A stretch of DNA of 64,000 nt from Phorcus lineatus (GCA_921293015.1 OV121087.1:40782630-40846629), one strand, 5' to 3'; positions 36,727 through 49,692 are shown, numbered from the stretch's first letter. The notes: generated by a model not told the origin, from the letters alone. A program made the numbers and translations.

Positions 36727-37340
36727 TATAAGGCATTGAAGGGTTCCATTTTGTCTTCGAAGTTTCACAATTTGAAGCACGCATAATGCATTGAAGGGTT
36801 ACAAAATCGTCTTTGAGTTTTCAAATATTGAAGCATGCATAAGACATTTATGGTTTGTCACATTGTCTTTGAGGTCTCAAATATTGAAGCATGCATAAGA
36901 CATTTATGGTTTGTCACATTGTCTTTGAGGTCTCAAATATTGAAGGGTGCACAAGGCATTTAAGGTTTGTCATTTTGTCATTGAGGTTTCAAATATTGAA
37001 GCATGTATAAGGCATTTAAGGTTTGACATATTGTCTTTGAGTTTTCAAATATTGAAGCTTGCATAAGGCATTTAAGGTTTGACATATTGTCTTTGAGTTT
37101 TCAAATATTGAAGCTTGCATAAGGCATTTAAGGTTTGACATATTGTCTTTGAGTTTTCAAATATTGAAGCTTGCATAAGGCATTTAAGGTTTGACATATT
37201 GTCTTTGAGTTTTCAAATATTGAAGCTTGTATAAGGCATTGAAGGGTTACAATATTGTCTTTGAGGTTTCAAATATTGAAACTTGCATAAGACATGTAAG
37301 CTTTGTCATATTGTCTTTGAGGTTTCACAAATTGATGCAT
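36727..37340. repeat. 56-bp tandem repeat, 11 copies
   Basis: Unit starts fall at about 36727, 36781, 36837, 36893, 36949, 37005, 37061, 37117, 37173, 37229 and 37285. Each reads GCATAAGGCATTTAAGG, TTTGACATATTGTC, TTTGAGTTTTCAAATATTG and AAGC. Copies 3-4 share a private variant (CACATTGTC, GAGGTCTC) and copies 7-9 are virtually identical, so the array grew by successive local duplications. Outer copies are more diverged. Confidence 0.95.
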
Positions 37341-38924
37341 GCTAAATAAAAAACAGATTAAAAATTTAGAATTAATTGTGATGTAACCATGATGTTTATA
37401 ATTTGTCAAAGAGACAAATCATGATCAAATCTTTTTGATGACTCCTATAAAAGGTTCTGTTGTTAAAATTTGATTTGATCAATAGCTGCGAATTTTACCC
37501 AATTAGTCTGTTTCTGTGATATTAACCTTTCATTTTAATGAAACTACCACTTAGAAAACAAAAAAATTTGATTAAGATTTTTTTTTATAAATAAAAGAAT
37601 TGTGCAGTCTATAGTTTAGATATGAAAACAAATTGCTTTGTAGAAGATAATTCATTCCATTTAATGATATGAAATAAGCATACCATGGTGCAGTGAATTT
37701 TTTTTAGAGTTAAGGCCCCTTACTTGAATGCTTCACATTTTGCTTGACCAAATTTAGAATAACAATACCTGTCTTTAAGTTTCAAAATCAACACCTGAAG
37801 ATTACAATATATGATCCATCTTAATAATCCTTCAAATAACTGCTTTTTAAGGGAATCCGTAGTGCATAAATAGGGCACACTGTTAGGGTTGATGTGTTCT
37901 TGGAGCACTCTTTTTAGTCAAGGGGACGAGATTTGAGTCTAGATAAAAGTTGACATTTAGAATTCCTGCAACTAAGACTGTTTATATGATTTTTCCCAAA
38001 ATAATCCAAGATTAATTATCTGAAAGTAAGAGTAGGGTCTTCCATTGTCCAACAAATAGGCCATGCCTTCCGAGAAAACAGGGTGGGAATGATTATCCCC
38101 AGAATAAATATTTACCAAACTGACATTTTTGCACAAAGAGTATAAATAACAAAGTTCTCATCACTGTCCAATAAATCTGCCATATAAATAAATATATATA
38201 ATGAAGGTATGATAACATTTTTATAATAATTCACTTTAAATTGATGTTTTTAAAAAATATTGTTTAAGTTAAACTAGCTTATTTGAAACTGTAAATTCCG
38301 TTCAATCAATACTTTTCTGATTACGAAATTTTATATTTTTGTTTTTATTTATTTGTGAAGTTCATTATCACCGAACTTAAATATCTGATGAACATTTGCA
38401 ACCATTGTCTAATCTTACTATACACTATCTAACACATTTTCATGAATCTCATTGAAATGTTATAAGATTATTTAAATTGTAATAGTTTTTAGATTCTTGA
38501 ACAAAGCATTTTTGGTTTTAAAAAAAAGAGACAAATGATTTTATTATGCTCAAGAAACAACTTCCTCGCTGCTTGATGATTAATAATACTATCTGTATTC
38601 CTGAAGGATAATAGAGCAAGGAGATAAGGACCTTGCCACACTCCAGAAACCAGTTGAAATATTATCATGTTGAGGGACAATGCTTATTGTTAGCAAATTT
38701 AAAATTCAATTTTCTGTTTCAAGTTCCTGACTGGTATCCACAGTATGTTTTGACATAAGCTATAAGATTACTAAGTGCCTATGCATTATGATAAACCAGT
38801 GATTTACAGAATGGAAAAATACACACTAAGTATCCATAGGCTGTTATTGGAGATATAGGTTATGGGTTAATATTTAGTGGTGTAATGGTTAATGTGATGT
38901 TCTCTCATAATCATCAAAAGTTTT
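37341..38924. other. non-coding stretch
   Basis: AT-rich. Minus frames of 62-63 codons (37720-37908, 38489-38680) have no recognisable domain. No gene is supported. Confidence 0.45.
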
Positions 38925-39182
38925 GGGTGGTACAGCACAGTGGTCAGCGCATCTGGCTTTGGATCTAGAGGTCTGGGGTTCGAATCCTGCCAGGGGCTTG
39001 GCAACTTTGTCTGTAATAGAGAACTGTTCAACATGCAGTCAGGTTTGGATGCGATGCTACACTGAATTTCAGCGCAATACCACCCATAGTTTGCTAATTC
39101 CAGTCGCTGCTTACAGGTTTCAGCGCAATGCATATCCACAATAGCTTGCAGGCTTTCTCCCTGCAATAATACTAGCAGCCTT
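38925..39182 (+). mobile_element. SINE family B, copy 3 (3'-truncated)
   Basis: A-box-like GTACAGCACAGTGGTCAGCG, consensus B-box GGGGTTCGAATCCTGCC (about 38975), then the shared body through GCAGGCTTTCTCCCTGCAATAATACTAGCAGCC. The CGTTAAACC/CACCTCACCTC tail is missing. Best-preserved tRNA-like head in the window, but it is not a tRNA gene: no cloverleaf 3' half follows the B-box. Confidence 0.88.
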
Positions 39183-40738
39183 GGGATTCTTAGGAATCAT
39201 TGAACACTGGTATCAAAGAACATTTTCTCAAAGAATGAATGTCAATTTATGACAATGTTCATTCCTTTAATTGCATACTGTGACTGACCTTGTGATGAAT
39301 TGATTAGTTAAAGCCAAAAGTGACTGAATATTTGGTCAAAGTTTCAAAAGCATTTAGTACCTCATTTTGTCAGGTTTCGTTTTGTACAAATTTTAAGTTT
39401 TATGCGAATCATGATTGTGATTTTTTTTTTTTAAATAAACACAGTCAAAATTATAAAAATAAGGAAGATATTCAGATTGAATTCAATTTCAATTTATTTC
39501 ACATTATTAAAAATCTGTATGAAAAGTAAAAGGAATCATTATGTTTATGATATATATTTAAGGTTTCAAGTGTCTTGATGGTTTAGTGACAGAAATGATG
39601 GATCTGTTTCCTAATTTTTTTTTGCACGTAAATGCCCTAGTTGAGTGCAAATGTTTAACCAATAAATCTAAAAGTATAACTTCAAATAAGTGGAATGTAT
39701 TTTACAAAATTTATATTTTGATGAACAGATTGGCAAAAATGTTTCAAAAACAAAAATGAATACTTCCATTCATCCAAGATTTTACATCAGCATTAACAAG
39801 GTTTGTATGAGAGGAATGGATTTATAAAGTACAAAATTAAGCTTGTACAATACAACTCAAGCATCCAAGCAATGGAAATGATATATTTACTGGAACAGAT
39901 CATTCTGTTCATACAGTCAAGGTCAGTACTTGCTTTCATGAAGGAACCGAGAAAACAGTCAATACTACGTTCTATTGATTTAGGTTATTTCCATCTCGAC
40001 CAACGCTAGTATGACTTATTCTCTTACCAATGGAAGGTCCACAGAAACGCTTTTTTGGTCTTGGATCAATGGAATCATGGAACTAGGTCTTTGAGCGCCA
40101 AGGGCAAGCGGTTCTTTGACAGTTAGTTATAGGATGAATATTGCAATGTACTTTGAAGGCTGATTATTTCAGAGTAGCAGTGTACTAAGAAGGTTTAGTT
40201 GTAATGAAGTCAAGATTTGTGTATGTTCAACTTCTTTTCTATCTCACTGTGATGGTTTATGGTATAATTCCTCTACAATGTTTAAACATGGATGAAATAA
40301 GATTTTATAGCATGTTTTGAAAAGTTTTAAGTGACAAGGTAAATTAATGATTTACAAATCTCTATCCTATTTGGGTGTTTATGGCAACTTTTGATTACAG
40401 CAGTTTGTCGTATTTTATTTTAAAACCACAAATGTGCCTAAGTCACTGGCAGGTTCCATTGTTATATGTACCCGTCGGTTGCAGATATTCATCCTGATAA
40501 TTTCTGTTTCCTTTAGATTAACAATTTAAACACAAGAAAGAAACCGAGACAGGAAGTTTTGATAAGATTCTAAGTCACATTTTTGTGTTCCCGTGTTTGT
40601 TTATCTTTACTGAATTGTTATTGTTTAGTACACAAAGATCAATATTGTTTAGTTTCTATAGTAATAAACAATACTTTCTTAAGGAAGTAAACTAGAAATA
40701 TTTGATGATTTCAAAGGGTTGGGTTGATAAGGATGAGT
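39183..40738. other. non-coding stretch
   Basis: AT-rich. Two 68-69-codon plus-strand frames (39320-39529, 39803-40009) have no recognisable features. Confidence 0.45.
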
Positions 40739-40953
40739 CTCATTTCTATTATGGGGGGAGGGATAGCGCAGTGGTGAGCGTGTTTGGCTTCGGATCAGGA
40801 GGTCCGTGGTTTGAATCCCGCCAGCGGCTTGGCAACTTTCTCTGCAGTAGAGAACTGTTCTACACGCAGTCAGGTTTGGGTGCAGTGCTACATATAAGTG
40901 AAATAATCTTGAAAGTGGAGTTAAACCCCAACTCACCTCACCTCATTTCAATT
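40739..40953 (+). mobile_element. SINE family B, copy 4 (internal deletion)
   Basis: A-box GGATAGCGCAGTGGTGAGCG and B-box GTTTGAATCCCGCC, then the body to TGGGTGCAGTGCTAC. About 110 bp present in other copies are missing before the tail AAGTGAAATAATCTTGAAAG, GTTAAACCCC and CACCTCACCTC. Flanked by a near-perfect 12-bp duplication, CTCATTTC(T/A)ATT, at 40739-40750 and 40942-40953. Confidence 0.9.
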
Positions 40954-41301
40954 GTGGACACAGTCTTGCTTTAAGCACAGCAGTAGGGGATCAACTTGCC
41001 TGGAATGTCTAGGTTTGAATCCCAAAAGTTGAAGGTAGAAGAAAGTCTCCCTTAACAGAAAAAATGAGTCCTCATTCACTATGCTTGTGTAATGTGTCTC
41101 TGTTTGAAAATAACCCCTTTATAATATGTTTTGTTAACGTCCATACCATTTAAATAGCCCTATAGCTACTGAATTCCTTGGTGCCAAACCATTTGGCCAA
41201 AATACTGGATTTACCACTCATTAACAAATGGAATAAGCCAGGATTGGTAAGGAAATGTTGTCCTATGATGTTCCCGACTATCGTGTTAATTAATGGTCAT
41301 G
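40954..41301. other. non-coding stretch
   Basis: A B-box-like AGGTTTGAATCCC occurs at about 41012 without an A-box or tRNA fold. No gene is seen. Confidence 0.4.
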
Positions 41302-41455
41302 TAGGTAAAAATTTAGTCTATGAAATATTTTAATAATTTACTGTTCCTTCATCCATAATATTTTTTTCTGTGTATTCAGTCAATCTAGACTTGCTGAACG
41401 TGGACCTACACTGTATAAAAGGCTCCCATATATACACAGTCATAAAGCAGGACTA
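41302..41455 (+). repeat. dispersed repeat family A, copy 4
   Basis: GTAGGTAAAAATTTAGTCTATG start, TTTACTGTTCCTTCATCCAT, GTGTATTCAGTCAATCTAG, GCTGAACGTGGACCTACACTG, AAAGGCTCCCATATATACACAG and AAGCAGGACTA end. It lacks the GGGCTCCTAATTTCATG segment of copy 1. Confidence 0.85.
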
Positions 41456-43132
41456 ATGGTTAGGCTATGGGAGTTGTTGCTTCCTTGCTTGGCCGTCAGC
41501 ATCAGTTTGGACCAACCATCCTGTAACTGGCGCTTAAATGTGGCTTAAAATTAAAATTGCAAAAACATTTCAGAATTTTAATGCCATTTTATAAGATTTT
41601 GTGATTCTGATTCATATACAAAGGCTTTTATTGTTATGATATAAAATAATACCCAAGTTTGAAAATTCTTCATAAAGTTGAGCTGTAACTCTTATTTTCT
41701 TTTCTATGATAATTAGACATCCTCAAACTAATTTAATTTGTCATTAGGGATTTAATTATATAAAATTTCCCATTTTAGTTGATGCTCAAACACCTTAAAA
41801 TTTCCATGCTGAAATAGTATGTGAAAGTGAAACATCTTGGATTCTATTTTGGCGGAGGCAAGTTGGCTAATAAATGGCCCAAGCATAAAGGATTTTAAGT
41901 TCACTTTCAATTTGTGCCAAGGACCATTATAAGAATTCTTGGAGAACATTATTCTCATCTTCCAGGTCTTTTATTGCTATGTTAACAGTTTCAGGCAAGT
42001 TTGGCGTCATTGAATTTAGTCATGTATTTCCCTGACCATTTTGCACTCACCAATATTTCACTTCATAGCTTATGGCCAGTTTGCAATACGGGCAAAGAGA
42101 TGTATGCTAGATTATTTATCAAATGAAACATTGGCTATGGGATGAAATAAAATTTCAAGGTTATTTTGTGTATAAAAGATTTGATTGAATGGTTCTTTTT
42201 TGCAATTCAATGAAACTGCAATATCATTAGGTTGAGACAAAAGAGACAAAATAGAAATTCTAATTTTGGCAATTGTCAATCATCCCTGTAGCTACCTTAT
42301 TGATAATTTCGTGGTTGGAATACAGAAAGAGTATGTCAAAATATATATGAAGTATAGAATTGTTGATAAATCTATTAACATTATTATTCTTTGATGTGTA
42401 ACTGTTATATAGATATGTTAAAAACAACAAATTTAGATTAACAATGTGATAACAATAACAACATGCTTATATGATGCAGCAATTATAATAGTGTATACAT
42501 AAAAAAAATATCTTAATTGACACATCTGTTCTGTCAACATGCTTGAAAACAGTATAAGGAGCTATACTTATATGTTCTAAATCTATTAAAAAGATGTTGA
42601 ATATCCATAAAATCTTGTACTTTAAAAAAATGAAAACTAGCTAATAAGACAGGAACTATTTACATGTTTAAGGTTTTTTTCATCCAAAAAGTACCAAAAA
42701 GAATTGGGCGCATTAAGAATATTGCCAAAGCAACATTTCCAAAACAAATCTTTTTCTGCAATTTTAATGATGCCTGTTTATCCCATTTCATGAATTATTT
42801 TTTAGTGTCGCTAGAAAAAATTTCTCATTTGTGAGATGAAATGTATTTCTACATTGACGAAACATTCTGTCACTGTCCAACATTATAGCATTGTTAATTC
42901 AATATTTTCCCTCATCAATATCATGATGTGAGTGTTATGTTTCTAATTGAGTTTACTGAAATACCTTTAATGTCATCCAGTAAATGTGTTAATTAGTAAT
43001 ATCAGATTTGTTCATCTATGAATATCTACATGATTTTCTTTACAACAAAAGGTTACCGATATTTATACAATATTTCAAAAGTTCATATTCATTTCATTCT
43101 ATTTGTGAGAGAAAAAAATGCTAGATGAAACA
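41456..43132. other. non-coding stretch
   Basis: AT-rich, with a 68-codon minus frame (41752-41958) lacking recognisable features. No gene is supported. Confidence 0.45.
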
Positions 43133-43136
43133 TTAA

Positions 43137-43463
43137 CCCTTATCTAGCTAAAATGATATATTAGAAGAAAGTAAAGTATTTGCTGATGTAACTGAAAATC
43201 AGCAGACACTTACAGGTATTAATTCAACACTATTCCAAATGGTTCTGCAGGCTTTCTTCCCAAAATGGAAGCTGTTTTTGTAGAACAATTCTCTTAAGAA
43301 ACTGTCCCAGTGCAAAAATATGCCAATGATAGTTCAAGGTATACAGAGAGATGCAGAGATTGGAATTGGAGGAGATGATCAATATATTACATGCAATTTG
43401 GAATTATACTTACATCTCTACAATCGGCCATGGGCTCGTACTTCTGACCTAGCTGGTGATGGG
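43137..43463. mobile_element. possible TTAA-flanked MITE, 327 bp
   Basis: TTAA occurs directly outside both ends (43133-43136, 43464-43467). The left end reads CCCTTATCTAGCTA and the reverse complement of the right end CCCATCACCAGCTA; including TTAA they agree at 14 of 18 positions. Because TTAACCC is expected several times by chance in AT-rich DNA, this is only a candidate. A piece at about 43199-43262 resembles the 3' part of SINE family B. Confidence 0.3.
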
Positions 43464-43467
43464 TTAA

Positions 43468-44285
43468 TTTGAATCAAGATTTAATCATTTACAAATAATA
43501 CATATACAATAATTACAATTTTAATCAAAACAAATTTGGAAACTCAAGATGGTTGTCTTTACTTTAACCTGTTCCAGAAATACTCTAGAACCTGCATGTA
43601 ATGGGTTAATAACAATTACGTTCCTTCTAATTGATTAATGTTTTTAGCAATGTCAGGAAAACGACAAAATTGGATTGTGGAATCTCGACAAGGAAAATCA
43701 ATTAAATTGCTGAGTTCACATTGCTTAAAGAACATAAATAAATAATGATTTCTTTCAGTTGTTTTATTGTGTTTCCATTAATGGAACAAAGAAATTACTT
43801 ATATTGGTATGTATGACATATAATGGGAATGAATGAGAACTTCTAGTGACCTTGTTATTTATGTAATGTGTTTGATAAATGTTGTTTTATTTCTTTTCTT
43901 CTTCTGTGTCTGAAGAAGGAATTATTTTTGTTCCGTAATAATGGTTTCATCTATTTATCAATCATTTGTGAAAGAGATATTGATGCAAGGAGAGATCTGG
44001 ATATAAGGGAAATTTATTTCAGGAACTTGATGGAGGTTTTGTGTTTCTGGAGATTAGATAATGATTTGTTTTTGGGATATGTCAATTCTTACATGTTGCA
44101 ACTTTTACCATTAAGGATAATCCAATTAACTATATAGCTTACTGCAGGCTTGTGACTCGTATGTGCAAAGCCTATCCCATTAACCTCAACAAACCAGACA
44201 CAGATACATTTACAAGCCTCATTTAAGGTCTGTAGGGGTGAAAGGATTTAACAAATTGAAAGACGCAGTTGCTCTTGTTGATGGA
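43468..44285. other. non-coding stretch
   Basis: An 89-codon frame at 43868-44137 (+) has no recognisable domain. No gene is supported. Confidence 0.4.
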
Positions 44286-44515
44286 TAGATCAGTAGATAG
44301 ATTTTTCAGCCATGGGTCCTGTGTTCAAATTCCTGGTGGAATGACACTTCCAACTATGATTTTAGAGGTAATTTTCAACAACGTTCGCATAGAAAGCTGA
44401 AGATTTATTCAGTGGAGAAGAAGACATGTATGCTGGCAGGTTTCACTGTAACATGAAGTCACAATGGTGTTGCAGGATTTCCCCTCTCATCAATACTAGC
44501 TGTCATAAGTCAAAT
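44286..44515 (+). mobile_element. SINE family B, copy 5 (old)
   Basis: A decayed head (GATAGATCAGTAGATAGA, GTGTTCAAATTCCTGG) is followed by GCTGGCAGGTTTCACTG, CACAATGGTGTTGCAGGATT, CCTCTCATCAATACTAGC and AAGTCAAATCACCT, in the same order as in the younger copies but with many substitutions. Confidence 0.6.
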
Positions 44516-46072
44516 CACCTGGTGCAAATACCATCATCTTTGTGCAAATTTTTTTCTGTACAAGTTATGTCTAAAATAGGCAGAAAAGATAGTTTAGCAC
44601 AACTATCACTTCAACAGTTTTGAAAATGCCATGTTATGCCTATAGGGTACACAAAATATAAAGTTTCCTAAAAAAGGTTCCTGCTGTAAAAGGTAACCAA
44701 GAAAGTTGCAATATTCTTTCAATTTCAATATCATATTTCATATCAATCATGGGCATTTATTTTGCAACAGTTTTTGATATTTGTATATTTTTATTGGTGT
44801 CAAAGAAAATAGAAAGTTTGTAATGGAATGTTTTCTTTTTGAAATAACTGAATAACTGGTTTTTATTTGAAATACTCAAAGTTGAAGAAGAAAACCTTTA
44901 GATCAGTGTATGTTGAGAAGGCAGAATAAAAGAATGAAAAGCAAGACATAAGGACACATTTTATGGCGGTGAAATTCAGAAAAACTTCTATCTAAAAACA
45001 ATCTATTTCTTGATATGTAAGAGCTCGAGAGAGTTTACCCTCTGTATATCTTGTCTATATATTCCCCAGGGAGTTGATAGAGGACGATTTCATCAGGCAA
45101 AGTGCTACTGATGTTGGCAGAACCATCCCCAATGGCTCAGAATGAAAGAGATATCTTTGAAAAAAAATTGCTGTTACTCGAGAAAACAGCAAAGCTGTTA
45201 TTTTCAGAAATCATAAAAACCTTTTTTCAAGAAAACGCTTTAAAATGTTATTTCAGTAAACATTCATGTCATTTATTATTCATCATTCATCGTTCATTAA
45301 AATTAATATGGTTTGTGCTCTTACAATAAAGGTTTCACCAATTCGGTAATTTTCAGAAGAATTGTCAAACTTGAAAGGAATAGAGGCCTTTGATTGCTAA
45401 TGTAAATGTAAATTAAATGTGTCGTCATATCAATTAGAATATTTTCAGATGAATAAACAGTTAATGGCACCAATGGCTCTTTGCCAATGGTTCCATTATT
45501 TTGGTAAATCTCAAGAATTTTCCAGCCTGCAATGAATGGAAAGCACTTTACAAAGATAGACATCTGACGCTGATGCCAAATTGGTTCCAAACAATTTGAC
45601 ACACTTCATCTTTAACATTGCTTGTGTTCTTTGTACAAACCTGGCACATCGTTGCTGTTTTCTGTACAAACAAATATGAACTTTGAGGCCAAAAGAAACA
45701 ATCATAATACAGATCTGCTTTTGTAAAAGGGATGTACTAAGTTAACTATCTGCCTGCTGGATTGTTTGAACATCTATGAAATCATAGCTGCATTTTCTGC
45801 CCACGGCTGAGAGAGGGTTAATCTTGAGTATTGGAATATTTCATATTTGAAGATATTTATATATTCTATCATTTCTGTTGGCATTTTTTGTTTATATTAA
45901 GTATTAAGTTAATAAGTTTGATTTTAAGGAACATACTCCTAATTATTTTGATGAGTCAGAAGATTAATGTCAGTTGTATTACATGGAGTCATATGGATAA
46001 AGGTGAATTTGAGCAAATTAAAGATTAAATAATGATTTAACCATATAGGGTCCCTACTAGGCAATTACGTAC
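44516..46072. other. non-coding stretch
   Basis: Short open frames at 45102-45329 (+) and 45321-45705 (-) have no recognisable domains. No gene is supported. Confidence 0.4.
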
Positions 46073-46228
46073 ATAAAGATTATTACCTGAGGAAGTGTGT
46101 CATATGACTTTTACGAAACGAGTATTAGATTTTGTGTTACCCAATCGAGAGCAAGGACTATATACAAATTCACTTACGAGTTTCGTAAAAGTCGTATGAC
46201 AAACTCCTGAGGATAATAATTTCTTTAT
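46073..46228. mobile_element. 156-bp foldback element with ~52-bp imperfect arms
   Basis: The left arm (46073-46124) and right arm (46175-46228) are imperfect reverse complements. Both read ATAAAGA-TTATTA, CCTSAGGA, TGTCATAYGACTTTTACGAAAC and CGTA in the same order. The spacer is about 50 bp. No ORF. Fits a MITE or foldback element. Confidence 0.8.
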
Positions 46229-47674
46229 TACCAATTCTACTCCGTTTCAAACGCATGGAAATATTCAGGAAAGGACTTCCTTCCCTTCGGCGACCAGCTA
46301 CAGTGACAATGAGTTTATGACGTCACAGATGACGAAATACGGTAACCCGTACCTAGATAATCGTTGCTTGGCAATAGTGATATGTACACATGTAAAAATA
46401 TTGAAAATAAGTCACCGCTTATAAATAACTATATGGGTAATAAAGTATGTTGCAAACCAAGTACACTTTACCCGGTGTCTTCTTTGAAAACTCAGTCAGT
46501 ATCACTAACCAAAAAATTCTCATTTTACAAATATGTCCATGAAATCGTTATAATCCAACGTGATAATTTACCCCAAAAAATTCTGTTGTACCTGATAAGC
46601 ATACCATTTATATATGTTTATTACAATATTTTTGTCCCTCATTTCGTAATCACGTATTTCAATTTGTTTTTGATAGTCTACCTGTCATTCTCACCTGTCG
46701 TGCTTGAAAGGTCACAGAGGTCAATGACAAACCTTACCTGTGTATTCCCAAATCTTGTTTACCTTGAACATTTCGCGTGTTAACGAGATATACAACACTA
46801 ATTGTGCTAATCTTTCCCTGAAGCAAGTAATCTGATGATAGATAATTAATTCATTAAGATGGTGGTTTCTGATCTAATGGTTTTCCTGTATATGTTGCAA
46901 TTGTTTTTTTCAACATTTTTACTTTTGTGTGTAATTTAGGTGATAATCTGCTGGTTATAAATATTTATGCAAAACATCAAGTGTGAGTTTATTGTGTGTT
47001 TTTTACACTTAGCTATCAAGTTTATTTCAATAAGGAAATTATTTTGTTTACATGCTCCATACACTAATGTGATATACCAAAAAATTGCTTTTTGTTTCCA
47101 AAAAGTTATGTCAGCATCTTCAAGGGTGAGTCATAATTGATCTTAAAAAGTAAAAGAAGATTTCAAAGGAAAAGATTTGTTATTCTAACTCATGTTGTGA
47201 GGTAAATATTATTATCGTCCACTAGGATACCATAGACAGATGTAGTTAAAGAATTTATTACATGTTAAGAAAAGAAATACTTTTTAGCACACATAGGGTG
47301 AAACATAATAAGTGACATATTTTCAATAAGAGCACATGTGGGCGTATAATATTTTACCTAACGACGATTGTTTCAGAGCAAATTGACATATTTTGTCGTC
47401 TGTAACGTCATGAAATCATTGATAGTGATGTGACTGTAGTGGGCGTCACAAGGCAAGACTATCCATATTCAGGAACCCTCAAGTAAAGGGTTAAATAACC
47501 TTTTTGCAGTTTTTCTGTAAATCCTAGCAATGTTGTTGAAATAAGATCAATGGTCTCTGTTAAAATATTCACATCACCACCCATCCTGAAAGTGTCTTCT
47601 TATGAGGCACCAATAGAAAAGGCATACATTTCCTGTCTATCTCACCTGTATTACCTGTTGTTTATAGAACTTAC
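46229..47674. other. non-coding stretch
   Basis: A 139-codon frame (46364-46783, +) has no recognisable domain; its aromatic/aliphatic richness is what AT-rich DNA gives. A CRE-type TGACGTCA occurs at 46318-46325. No gene is supported. Confidence 0.4.
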
Positions 47675-47839
47675 CTGAGTTAACGAGATGTCTGTTACCT
47701 GCAAAGGGGACTGAAATCTGGAATCCTGCAATTCTGCAACTGCCAGGAATAGACTTTTGTTTGCTCCTCTTTGGATTTGCCATTCTTAAAGAATGGCGCT
47801 GAAGTTCAAGGAAGTGGTTACAGAAATCAACATGCTGTT
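47675..47839 (-). CDS. candidate exon, unknown product
   Basis: On the minus strand a strong acceptor (TTTTTGTTCTTTTCAG) and a consensus donor (CTCAG|GTAAGT) bound 165 bp that stay open in one frame. Two bases complete a codon, then come 54 codons, then one base, so the exon is phase-symmetric and divisible by three. The peptide contains MANPKRSKQKSIPGSC with a good Kozak-like context (AGAATGG), so translation could also begin within it. An alternative donor (GCAG|GTAACA) lies 24 bases earlier. I do not recognise the protein, and no partner exon was found. If real, it would belong to a gene on the opposite strand from the FCHSD-like exon. Confidence 0.33.
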
Positions 47840-47842
47840 CTG

Positions 47843-49692
47843 AAAAGAACAAAAACCTTGTGTTTATAGTGTAAAAGGTTGAGCAAGTGCTATTTTCAGA
47901 GATGTTTATTCTTGAAATAAAGGTTATAACAGTTGCTGTTTAAAGAAATTACAAGTTGTTTCTGAATAGAGTACCCTCATCAGAATTGAAAATAATAGAT
48001 TTTAACAGTATGCATTTTCTTAAAAAGGTTGAGAACCAGAATGTTATACAGTAAGAAGTGTATAAAATTAGCCTTGAATCTAACCAGTAAAGTGCAAGTT
48101 TGAATGGCAAGTTTTAAAAGACTAGAAAAAAGGAACAAAAGGTATCAGGTTACCTGCTTTCAGGCGGCCATTATTTGAGACACTGTTTGATGTGTCTCTG
48201 AAGGGGAGTTTTCTTGACAAAAATTTGGATAACAGGTTGATAGAAATGTTTTCTAAAAACTTTTTCTGACAAGATAGATGTTATTTCTGATCTGTTATTC
48301 TTGTATGGCACTGATTTGAAACATTGATTTCAAGAAAAATATGACGTATATAACTATGAAGATAGATAAGACTGATGCTAAAACAGGCTGTTTCTGAAGA
48401 AGACGGCAGATATCAATGATAATCCATTTTCATATGATGCTGTAAATGGTTTATATGCTTTCAAGATAAACATTTCTGTATGTAGTTCCTAGCTTTTAAC
48501 CTGTCCTAAACAATAAGCAGAGAAAACTGAATAAATATAATCTTTTCAAAATAATCAACATGATTATGTCAAAAGAAAAAGAAATCAAATCAAAGCTAAA
48601 AATTCTTGTAAATCACTGATTCTTTTTAAAAAAACAATGTGCCTCTTTGATAACCAACATAATCACTATAAGAATAAAAGATCCTATTTTTAAGACTGAC
48701 ATGCTGTTTTTGATAGGAAATTGTAGCTTAGAATATACTGGCATACAAGAAGCTTATTTTCTTGAATAACATGTTGGTTAAGTAAAGATAGGCATTTGAT
48801 CTATTTCTGTCGTTTTTTAGAATAATAGGATGTGCTTAGAGGATGGGTGTATAATATCCCTTTCCGTTGGCAGGAGAGTTTAACTCAATGCTCGAAAGAA
48901 TAGTGCAAAGGTGTTTATGTAGAAGATAATCAGCGAGGCAAAAGGTCAAGGATCTGTTGCAGAATTTATCCCCTGAGAATTTCTTTTGTGGTGTCATCTT
49001 TTGCTTTGAGAGCCCTCCATATGATAATTAAGTTTTTGTTTGATGTCTTACGTTTCTTGCCAAAGGGCTTAAGGTTTTCATCAAGTGTTAGGTTTTAAGT
49101 TTTAATATGAATGTTAAGAATGGGGAAGATTTTAAACTTTTGCTGCTTTCCAGACCAAGAATAAAAAAAAATTCTGAGTTCTAATTTATATAGTATATAT
49201 AATGTCAAATTGTTATATTTGGGATCACATTTCATTAGTAGAAATTTTTGTCCGGTTTTGAGCAAGTCTTTTGTCTAGGGAAAGTTTCGGTGCTCAAAGG
49301 GTGTTTTTTGTATCCTACAGTGGAATCACCAAAGGAACACTCTAGAAAATATGAAAATTTATGAAGTTCTACATGCATGGTTTTGCTCATTATAAAAATC
49401 TTCATGATTTCACCCAAAAAGTTCAATATGTATGTCAGGTCATATTTACTAAAATTTTACATTTGGCATCCATAAATATATTAGAATTATTTGTTTATTT
49501 TATATCAAAACATGGAAACCAGATGCAACATCAGAAGCTTGTGTGTTTTTGAACATCAAATTAGTTTGTTTCTTGAAGCTGCCAAACATTGAGTAGAAAG
49601 GATATTGTTTTACAAGTGTAACAGAGAGCTAATTAAAGGTAAACTTCTTTCACTTGAAATTGTATCAAGTGAGATCTTCTTTTTCTGGATTC
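47843..49692. other. non-coding stretch
   Basis: AT-rich with no ORF of interest up to the piggyBac-like insertion. The short frames at 49235-49552 on both strands have no recognisable features. Confidence 0.45.

Noticed and set aside
36727-37340. CRISPR-like array
   Set aside because: The units are contiguous 56-bp tandem copies without unique spacers, in a eukaryotic context.
38925-39000. Possible tRNA gene at the A/B-box sequence
   Set aside because: Only the tRNA-like promoter half is present and the body continues as a SINE shared by five loci; no cloverleaf.
46364-46783. 139-codon ORF on the plus strand
   Set aside because: No recognisable domain, hydrophobic content expected from AT-rich DNA, and no splice or promoter signals.
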